Below are positions 55,464 through 64,000 of a DNA stretch of 64,000 nt, piece by piece (within the stretch, counting starts at the first letter, position 1; each line of letters opens with the position of its first letter). The notes below the pieces were generated by a model. It was not told the origin of the DNA. It worked only from the letters and a program-made list of their open reading frames with translations, and searched no databases. The DNA is from Balaenoptera acutorostrata (Eukaryota > Chordata > Mammalia > Artiodactyla > Balaenopteridae): assembly GCF_949987535.1 (NCBI RefSeq), contig NW_026646025.1:2542001-2606000 (forward strand). Direction: 5' to 3'. A program made the translations under genes and the position numbers.

Positions 55464-57066
55464 TTGTCCATGAACCTTGTCATCACAATTCTCCAGAATT
55501 CTTGTCATCACAATGTTCCATGGCCGTGTCAACAAAATGCTCCATGGCCACTGTCATCACAATGCTCCAGAATTCTTGTCATCACAATGTTCCATGACCA
55601 TATCATCACAATGCTCCATAGCCCTTGTCAGCACAATGCTCCAGAATTCTTCTCATGAAAATGTTTCATGACCGTGTCATCACAATGCTCCATGGCCCTT
55701 GTCATCGCAATGCTGCAGAATTCTTGTCATCACAATGTTCCATGACCGTATCATCACAATGCTCCATGGCCCTTGTCTGCACAATGCTCCAAAATTCTTG
55801 TCATCACAATGTTCCATGGCCGTGTCATCACAATGCTCCATTGCCCTTGTCATCATAATGCTCCAGAATTCCTGTCATTACTATATTCCATGAACGTGTC
55901 ATCACAATGCTCTATGGCGCTTGTCATCAGAATGCTCCAGAATACTTGTCATCACAATGTTCCATGACCGTGTCATCACAATGCTCCATAGCCCTTGTCA
56001 GCACAATGCTCCAGAATTCTTCTCATGACAATGTTTCATGACCGAGTCATCACAATGCTCCATGGCCCTTGTCATCGCAATGCTGCAGAATTCTTGTCAT
56101 CACAATGTTCCATGACCGTATCATCACAATGCTCCATGGCCCTTGTCTGCACAATGCTCCAAAATTCTTGTCATCACAATGTTCCATGGCCGTGTCATCA
56201 CAATGCTCCATTGCCCTTGTCATCATAATGCTCCAGAATTCCTGTCATTACTATATTCCATGAACGTGTCATCACAATGCTCTATGGCGCTTGTCATCAG
56301 AATGCTCCAGAATACTTGTCATCACAATGTTCCATGACCGTGTCATCACAATGCTCCATGGCCCTTGTCAGTACAATGCTCCAGAATTCTTGTCATCACA
56401 ATGTTCCATGGCCGTGTCATCACAAATCTCCATGAACCTTGTCATCACAATTCTCCAGAATTTTTGTCATCACAATGTTCCTTGACCGTGTCATCACAAT
56501 GCTCCATGGCCCTTGTCATGACAATGCTCCAGAATTCTTCTCATCACAGTGTTCCATGACCGTGTCATCACAATGCTCCAGAATTCTTGTCATCACAATG
56601 TTCCATGGCCGTGTCATCACAATGCTCCATGGCCCTTGTCATCATAATGCTCCAGAATTCTTGTCATCACAATGATCCATGGCCGTGTCATCACAATGCT
56701 CCATGGCCCTTGTCATCATAATGCTCCAGAATTCTTCTCATCACAATGTTCCATGACCGTATCATCACAATGCTCCATGGCCCTTGTCATGACAATGCTC
56801 CAGAATTCTTCTCATCACAATGTTCCATGACCGTGTCATCACAATGCTCCATGGCTACTGTCATCACAATGCTCCAGAATTCTTGTCATCACAATGTTCC
56901 ATGGCCGTGTCATCACAATTCTCCATAGCCATTGTCATCACAATGCTCCAGATTTCTTCTCATCACAATGTTCCATGACCGTGTCATCACAATGCTCCAT
57001 GGCCATTGTCATCCCAATGCTCCAGAATTCTTGTCATCACAATGTTCCATGGCCGTGTCATCACAA
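55464..57066 (+). repeat. 74-bp trimer array T13
   Basis: The length is 1,603 bp. It equals T14 (1,233 bp) plus exactly 370 bp, and the 370-bp duplication responsible is visible at 55620-56359. The array opens with TTGTCCATGAACC, not the standard TCCATGGCCGTC opening, in keeping with the alternative D right end. Confidence 0.93.
55620..56359 (+). repeat. 370-bp (5 x 74) tandem duplication
   Basis: The copies at about 55620-55989 and 55990-56359 each run through AGCCCTTGTCAGC, TTTCATGACCG, CTGCAGAATTC, GTCTGCAC and TTACTATATT. They differ at only a few bases by eye (GAAAATG/GACAATG, GACCGTG/GACCGAG). T14 carries a single copy, so the duplication is specific to T13. Confidence 0.9.
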
Positions 57067-58005
57067 TGCTACATGACCCTGGTCATCACAGTTCTCCATG
57101 ACCTTTGTTATCACAATGCTCTATGTCGCTTTTCATCACAATTCTCAATGACCACTTTAATCACTATGCTCACTGACCATTTTCATCATATTTCTCTAGT
57201 GTCATTACAATACCCCATGGCCCCTTTCTTCACAATGCTCCATGATGCCTGTCATCACAATGCTCCATGGCTTTTGTTATCACAATGCTCCAGGACCAGT
57301 TTCATCACAATTCTCCATCCCCTTTGTCATCATGGTGCACAATGAAACCTTTCATTAAAATGCTCCATGACACTAGTCATCACAATACTCCATGGCCTTT
57401 ATCGTCACAATGCTCCCATGCACTTTTCATCACCATGTTCCATGAATACTTTCATCACATTGCTCCATGACCATTGTCATCACAATAGTCCATACCCTTG
57501 TCAACACAATGCTGCATAATCCCTGTCATCACAATTCGCCATGGTCCTTGTCATCACAATGCTCCATGAACCGTGTCATCACAAGGTTCCAGGACAGTTG
57601 TCATCACAATGATCCAAGATCACATTCATCACAGTGTTCCATGAAACCTGTCACCTCAATGCTCCATAGCCTTTGAATTCACAATGCTTCATGGCCCCTG
57701 TAATCACAGTGCTCCATGACGCCTTTCATCACAATGCTCCAAGACCGCTGTCAACACAGTGCCCCATGATGCCTGCCATCACAAATCTCCATGGCCTCTC
57801 TTACCAAAGAGCTCCATGATCCCTGTCAGCACAATGTTCCATGACAGTTTTCGTCACAATACTCCATGTCCTGTCTCATCACAGAGTTCTCGGCCCATAT
57901 CATCACAATGTTCCTTGTCACCTTTAATCACAATGCTCCATACCCTTTCACCACAATGCTCCAGAAATCTTGTCATCACAATGTTCCTTGACCGTGTCAT
58001 CACAA
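57067..58005 (+). repeat. D block D12, 939-bp deletion form
   Basis: It is a D block of the D11 type lacking 698 bp. 1,637 - 698 = 939 bp, exactly as measured. The left part ends at CATAATCCCTGTC and continues at AATTCGCCATGGTCC. It is the first of three consecutive copies with the same deletion. Confidence 0.94.
57524..57537 (+). other. Junction of the 698-bp D-block deletion
   Basis: The 14 bases TGTCATCACAATTC are shared by both deletion partners. In D11 they end at 54297 (followed by TCTATGAC) and at 54995 (followed by GCCATGG). The same junction occurs at 59696-59709 and 61893-61906. One deletion, later copied, explains all three. Confidence 0.9.
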
Positions 58006-59238
58006 TTGTCCATGAACCTTGTCATCACAATTCTCCAGAATTCTTGTCATCACAATGTTCCATGGCCGTGTCAACAAAATGCTCCATGGCCACTGTCATC
58101 ACAATGCTCCAGAATTGTTGTCATCACAATGTTCCATGACCGTATCATCACAATGCTCCATAGCCCTTGTCAGCACAATGCTCCAGAATTCTTCTCATGA
58201 CAATGTTTCATGACCGAGTCATCACAATGCTCCATGGCCCTTGTCATCGCAATGCTGCAGAATTCTTGTCATCACAATGTTCCATGACCGTATCATCACA
58301 ATGCTCCATGGCCCTTGTCTGCACAATGCTCCAAAATTCTTGTCATCACAATGTTCCATGGCCGTGTCATCACAATGCTCCATTGCCCTTGTCATCATAA
58401 TGCTCCAGAATTCCTGTCATTACTATATTCCATGAACGTGTCATCACAATGCTCTATGGCGCTTGTCATCAGAATGCTCCAGAATACTTGTCATCACAAT
58501 GTTCCATGACCGTGTCATCACAATGCTCCATGGCCCTTGTCAGTACAATGCTCCAGAATTCTTGTCATCACAATGTTCCATGGCCGTGTCATCACAAATC
58601 TCCATGAACCTTGTCATCACAATTCTCCAGAATTTTTGTCATCACAATGTTCCTTGACCGTGTCATCACAATGCTCCATGGCCCTTGTCATGACAATGCT
58701 CCAGAATTCTTCTCATCACAGTGTTCCATGACCGTGTCATCACAATGCTCCAGAATTCTTGTCATCACAATGTTCCATGGCCGTGTCATCACAATGCTCC
58801 ATGGCCCTTGTCATCATAATGCTCCAGAATTCTTGTCATCACAATGATCCATGGCCGTGTCATCACAATGCTCCATGGCCCTTGTCATCATAATGCTCCA
58901 GAATTCTTCTCATCACAATGTTCCATGACCGTATCATCACAATGCTCCATGGCCCTTGTCATGACAATGCTCCAGAATTCTTCTCATCACAATGTTCCAT
59001 GACCGTGTCATCACAATGCTCCATGGCTACTGTCATCACAATGCTCCAGAATTCTTGTCATCACAATGTTCCATGGCCGTGTCATCACAATTCTCCATAG
59101 CCATTGTCATCACAATGCTCCAGATTTCTTCTCATCACAATGTTCCATGACCGTGTCATCACAATGCTCCATGGCCATTGTCATCCCAATGCTCCAGAAT
59201 TCTTGTCATCACAATGTTCCATGGCCGTGTCATCACAA
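58006..59238 (+). repeat. 74-bp trimer array T14
   Basis: The length is 1,233 bp, 16 x 74 + 49 (two monomers). Together with D12 it forms a 2,172-bp unit. It contains one each of GTCTGCAC, TTACTATATT (about 58421), GTCAGTAC and CACAAATCTCC, and a B monomer directly after a C monomer near 58745 (an A monomer skipped), also seen in T13 near 56575. Confidence 0.93.
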
Positions 59239-60177
59239 TGCTACATGACCCTGGTCATCACAGTTCTACATGACCTTTGTCATCACAATGCTCTATGTCG
59301 CTTTTCATCACAATTCTCAATGACCACTTTAATCACTATGCTCACTGACCATTTTCATCATATTTCTCTAGTGTCATTACAATACCCCATGGCCCCTTTC
59401 TTCACAATGCTCCATGATGCCTGTCATCACAATGCTCCATGGCTTTTGTTATCACAATGCTCCAGGACCAGTTTCATCACAATTATCCATCCCCTTTGTC
59501 ATCATGGTGCACAATGAAACCTTTCATTAAAATGCTCCATGACACTAGTCATCACAATACTCCATGGCCTTTATCGTCACAATGCTCCCATGCACTTTTC
59601 ATCACCATGTTCCATGAATACTTTCATCACATTGCTCCATGACCATTGTCATCACAATAGTCCATACCCTTGTCAACACAATGCTGCATAATCCCTGTCA
59701 TCACAATTCGCCATGGTCCTTGTCATCACAATGCTCCATGAACCGTGTCATCACAAGGTTCCAGGACAGTTGTCATCACAATGATCCAAGATCACATTCA
59801 TCACAGTGTTCCATGAAACCTGTCACCTCAATGCTCCATAGCCTTTGAATTCACAATGCTTCATGGCCCCTGTAATCACAGTGCTCCATGACGCCTTTCA
59901 TCACAATGCTCCAAGACCGCTGTCAACACAGTGCCCCATGATGCCTGCCATCACAAATCTCCATGGCCTCTCTTACCAAAGAGCTCCATGATCCCTGTCA
60001 GCACAATGTTCCATGACAGTTTTCGTCACAATACTCCATGTCCTGTCTCATCACAGAGTTCTCGGCCCATATCATCACAATGTTCCTTGTCACCTTTAAT
60101 CACAATGCTCCATACCCTTTCACCACAATGCTCCAGAAATCTTGTCATCACAATGTTCCTTGACCGTGTCATCACAA
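59239..60177 (+). repeat. D block D13, 939-bp deletion form
   Basis: It repeats D12 at a 2,172-bp offset with very few differences (for example GTTCTACATGACC near 59264 and AATTATCCATCC near 59481). Confidence 0.94.
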
Positions 60178-61435
60178 TTGTCCATGAACCTTGTCATCAC
60201 AATTCTCCAGAATTCTTGTCATCACAATGTTCCATGGCCGTGTCAACAAAATGCTCCATGGCCACTGTCATCACAATGCTCCAGAATTGTTGTCATCACA
60301 ATGTTCCATGACCGTATCATCACAATGCTCCATAGCCCTTGTCAGCACAATGCTCCAGAATTCTTCTCATGACAATGTTTCATGACCGTGTCATCACAAT
60401 GCTCCATGGCCCTTGTCATCGCAATGCTGCAGAATTCTTGTCATCACAATGTTCCATGACCGTATCATCACAATGCTCCATGGCCCTTGTCTGCACAATG
60501 CTCCAAAATTCTTGTCATCACAATGTTCCATGGCCGTGTCATCACAATGCTCCATTGCCCTTGTCATCATAATGCTCCAGAATTCCTGTCATTACTATAT
60601 TCCATGAACGTGTCATCACAATGCTCTATGGCACTTGTCATCAGAATGCTCCAGAATACTTGTCATCACAATGTTCCATGACCGTGTCATCACAATGCTC
60701 CATGGCCCTTGTCAGTACAATGCTCCAGAATTCTTGTCATCACAATGTTCCATGGCCGTGTCATCACAAATCTCCATGAACCTTGTCATCACAATTCTCC
60801 AGAATTCTTGTCATCACAATGTTCCATCGCCGTGTCATCACAATGCTCCATGGCCCTTGTCATGACAATGCTCCAGAATTCTTCTCATCACAATGTTCCA
60901 TGACCGTGTCATCACAATGCTCCATGGCCATTGTCATCACAATGCTCCAGAATTCTTGTCATCACAATGTTCCATGGCCGTGTCATCACAATGCTCCATG
61001 GCCCTTGTCATTACAATGCTCCAGAATTCTTGTCATCACAATGTTCCATGGCCGTGTCATCACAATGCACCATGGCCCTTGTCATGACAGTGCTCCAGAA
61101 TTCTTCTCATCACAATGTTACATGACGGTGTCATCACAATGCTCCATGGCCATTGTCATCACAATTCTCCAGAATTCTTGTCATCACAATGTTCCATGGC
61201 CGTGTCATCACAATGCTCCATGGCCCTTGTCATCATAATGCTCCAGAATTCTTGTCATCACAATGTTGCAGGACCGTATCATCACAATGCTCCATGGCCC
61301 TTGTCATGACAATGCTCCAGAATTCTTCTCATCACAATGTTCCATGACGGTGTCATCACAATGCTCCATGGCCATTGTCATCCCAATGCTCCAGAATTCT
61401 TGTCATCACAATGTTCCATGGCCGTGTCATCACAA
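60178..61435 (+). repeat. 74-bp trimer array T15
   Basis: The length is 1,258 bp, exactly 17 x 74. The left half follows T14 at 2,172 bp. From about 60825 the variant order changes (TTCCATCGCCGTG, CATGACGGTGTC, TTGCAGGACCG), so the right half has been replaced by other trimers while the total grew by 25 bp. The last trimer again matches T14. Confidence 0.92.
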
Positions 61436-62374
61436 TGCTACATGACCCTGGTCATCACAGTTCTCCATGACCTTTGTCATCACAATGCTCTATGTCGCTT
61501 TTCATCACAATTCTCAATGACCACTTTAATCACTATGCTCACTGACCATTTTCATCATATTTCTCTAGTGTCATTACAATACCCCATGGCCCCTTTCTTC
61601 ACAATGCTCCATGATGCCTGTCATCACAATGCTCCATGGCTTTTGTTATCACAATGCTCCAGGACCAGTTTCATCACAATTCTCCATCCCCTTTGTCATC
61701 ATGGTGCCCAATGAAACCTTTCATTAAAATGCTCCATGACACTAGTCATCACAATACTCCATGGCCTTTATCGTCACAATGCTCCCATGCACTTTTCATC
61801 ACGATGTTCCATGAATACTTTCATAACATTGCTCCATGACCATTGTCATCACAATAGTCCATACCCTTGTCAACACAATGCTGCATAATCCCTGTCATCA
61901 CAATTCGCCATGGTCCTTGTCATCACAATGCTCCATGAACCATGTCATCACAAGGTTCCAGGACAGTTGTCATCACAATGATCCAAGATCACATTCATCA
62001 CAGTGTTCCATGAAACCTGTCACCTCAATGCTTCATAGCCTTTGAATTCACAATGCTTCATGGCCCCTGTAATCACAGTGCTCCATGACGCCTTTCATCA
62101 CAATGCTCCAAGACCGCTGTCAACACAGTGCCCCATGATGCCTGCCATCACAAATCTCCATGGCCTCTCTTACCAAAGAGCTCCATGATCCCTGTCAGCA
62201 CAATGTTCCATGACAGTTTTCGTCACAATACTCCATGTCCTGTCTCATCACAGAGTTCTCGGCCCATATCATCACAATGTTCCTTGTCAACTTTAATCAC
62301 AATGCTCCATACCCTTTCACCACAATGCTCCAGAAATCTTGTCATCGCAATGTTCCTTGACCGTGTCATCACAA
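61436..62374 (+). repeat. D block D14, 939-bp deletion form
   Basis: This is the third copy with the 698-bp deletion, at 2,197 bp from D13. Small private changes include GGTGCCCAATG, TCATAACATTGC and AACCATGTC (the last a CpG-type change of AACCGTGTC). Confidence 0.94.
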
Positions 62375-64000
62375 TTGTCCATGAACCTTGTCATCACAAT
62401 TCTCCAGAATTCTTGTCATCACCATGTTCCATGGCCGTGTCAACAAAATGCTCCATGGCCACTGTCATCACAATGCTCCAGAATTCTTGTCATCACAATG
62501 TTCCATGACCGTATCATCACAATGCTCCATAGCCCTTGTCAGCACAGTGCTCCAGAATTCTTCTCATGACAATGATTCATGACCGTGTCATCACAATGCT
62601 CCATGGCCCTTGTCATCGCAATGCTGCAGAATTCTTGTCATCACAATGTTCCATGACCGTATCATCACAATGCTCCATGGCCCTTGTCTGCACAATGCTC
62701 CAAAATTCTTGTCATCACAATGTTCCATGGCCGTGTCATCACAATGCTCCATTGCCCTTGTCATCTTAATGCTCCAGAATTCCTGTCATTATTATATTCC
62801 ATGAACGTGTCATCACAATGCTCTATGGCGCTTGTCATCAGAATGCTCCAGAATACTTGTCATCACAATGTTCCATGACCGTGTCATCACAATGCTCCAT
62901 GGCCCTTGTCAGTACAATGCTCCAGAATTCTTGTCATCACAATGTTCCATGGCCGTGTCATCACAAATCTCCATGAACCTTGTCATCACAATTCTCCAGA
63001 ATTCTTGTCATCACAATGTTCCTTGACCGTGTCATCACAATGCTCCATGGCCCTTGTCATCATAATGCTCCAGAATTCTTCTCATCACAATGTTCCATGA
63101 CCGTATCATCACAATGCTCCATGGCCCTTGTCATGACAATGCTCCAGCATTCTTCTCATCACAATGTTCCATGACCGTGTCATCACAATGCTCCATGGCC
63201 ACTGTCATCACAATGCTCCAGAATTCTTGTCATCACAATGTTCCATGGCCGTGTCATCACAATTCTCCATGGCCATTGTCATCACAATGCTCCAGATTTC
63301 TTGTCATCACAATGTTCCATGACCGTGTCATCACAATGCTCCATCGCCTTTGTCATCAGAATGCTCCAGAATTCTTGTCATCACAATGTTCCATGACCGT
63401 GTCATCACAATGCTGCATGGCCCTTGTCAGCACAATGCTCCAGAATTCTTCTCATGACAATGTTCCATGACCGTGTCATCACAATGCTCCATGGCCCTTG
63501 TCATCGCAATGCTGCAGAATTCTTGTCATCACAATGTTGCATGACCGTGTCATCACAATGCTCAATGGCCATTGTCATCACAATGCTCCAGAATTTTTGT
63601 CATCACAATGTTCCATGACCATGTCATCACAATGGTCCATGGCCCTAGTCAGCACAATGCTCCAGAATTCTTGTCATCACAATGTTCCATGACCGTGTCA
63701 TCAAAATGCTCCATGGCCCTTGTCATGACAATGCTCCAGAATTCTTCTCATCACAATGTTCCATGACCGTGTCATCACAAGGCTCCATGGCCATTGTCAT
63801 CACAATGCTCCAGAATTCTTTTCATCACAATGTTCCATGGCCGTGTCATCACAATGCTCCATGGCACTTGTCATCATAATGCTCCAGAATCCTTGTCATC
63901 ACAATGTTCCATGGCCGTGTCATCACAATGTTCCATGGCCATTGTCATCACAATGCTCCAGAATTCTTTTCATCACTATGTTCCATGGCCGTGTCATCAC
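62375..64000 (+). repeat. 74-bp trimer array T16, truncated by window end
   Basis: At least 1,626 bp. The left part follows T14 and T15. The pre-D signature TGGTCCATGGCCCTAG appears near 63632, but at 63707, where a D block is expected, trimers continue (CCATGGCCCTTGTCATGAC) to the window end. The AT-rich marker has changed to TTATTATATTCC near 62789. Confidence 0.92.

Larger units (their letters stand above)
57067..61435 (+). repeat. Two consecutive D+T super-repeats (2,172 and 2,197 bp)
   Basis: 57067-59238 and 59239-61435 are head-to-tail D-del + T units. The first 1.7-1.8 kb of each are almost identical by eye, and a third unit starts at 61436. They are the shortest and most regular super-repeats in the window. 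Confidence 0.9.
1..64000. repeat. Three-level satellite array filling the window
   Basis: Every stretch read is built from 24-25 bp monomers in one orientation, with a core close to CATCACAATGCTCCATG. Three monomer classes (25+25+24 bp) make a 74-bp trimer. Runs of trimers (T arrays) alternate with a more diverged block of the same family (D block). No unique sequence, mobile element or RNA gene interrupts the array. The consensus trimer holds about 23 C, 11 G, 22 T and 18 A on this strand (about 46% GC, strongly C-rich). Orientation, size and homogeneity fit a eukaryotic satellite; the species and chromosomal position are not determinable. Confidence 0.97.

Noticed and set aside
1..64000. 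CRISPR-like array (short conserved repeat with variable part)
   Set aside because: The variable part is only 6-8 bases and belongs to a few recurring classes; units are contiguous 24-25 bp monomers. There are no spacers of normal size, leader or cas genes.
1..64000. CENP-B box or telomere repeat within the monomers
   Set aside because: No match to the CENP-B consensus core or to TTAGGG-type repeats was seen in the monomers read, so centromere or telomere identity cannot be claimed from motifs.
1..64000. ACAATG in nearly every monomer as a SOX-type binding array
   Set aside because: The six-base core resembles SOX sites, but the preceding base is C, not A or T, and such short motifs are frequent. 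Without binding data it is only a speculation.
1..64000. Transposon or retroelement insertions
   Set aside because: No terminal repeats, target-site duplications, polyA tracts or unrelated sequence were found. The only 'insertion' (8764-9873) consists of the array's own trimers.

Overview
The whole 64-kb window is a single satellite-type tandem repeat array. I find no gene, RNA gene, transposable element, CRISPR array or unique sequence. The organisation (tens of kilobases of one 24-25 bp monomer family, all in one orientation, with nested higher-order periods) suggests eukaryotic heterochromatin, such as a pericentromeric, subtelomeric or sex-chromosome satellite. The species cannot be told from the sequence; nothing resembles a bacterial or phage region.

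Level 1 is a 24-25 bp monomer with a recurrent core close to CATCACAATGCTCCATG, followed by a short variable stretch. Level 2 is a 74-bp trimer of monomers A (25 bp, CCATGGCCCTTG), B (25 bp, CCAGAATTCTTG, with an EcoRI site) and C (24 bp, TTCCATGACCGTG or TTCCATGGCCGTG). These form the 'T' arrays. Level 3 alternates T arrays with a diverged, non-trimeric block of the same monomer family ('D' block). D is 1,638 bp in nine copies, one of them split by an insertion, and 1,637 bp in a tenth. It is 1,338 bp in one copy and 939 bp in three. D starts lie at 1567, 4015, 7723, 12123, 15486, 23800, 29628, 35677, 40594, 45361, 53827, 57067, 59239 and 61436. D+T super-repeats therefore run from 2,172 to 8,466 bp, and nearly all of the variation is in T length.

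Layout: 1-210 is the tail of a D block. T and D then alternate to 64000. The D block starting at 7723 is split after 1,041 bp by exactly 1,110 bp (15 x 74) of T sequence and resumes for its remaining 597 bp. The last 10 kb holds a derived D form with a 698-bp internal deletion, present three times at 2,172- and 2,197-bp spacing. This looks like the youngest amplification.

The many stop-free stretches of 60-213 codons are by-products of a stop-poor repeat. The 74-bp period is not a multiple of three, so every frame reads the same repeat in rotation. Nothing supports translation. The interest lies in the architecture: two evolutionary states of one monomer family kept in strict alternation, with exact integer-monomer rearrangements that can be read directly from the lengths.
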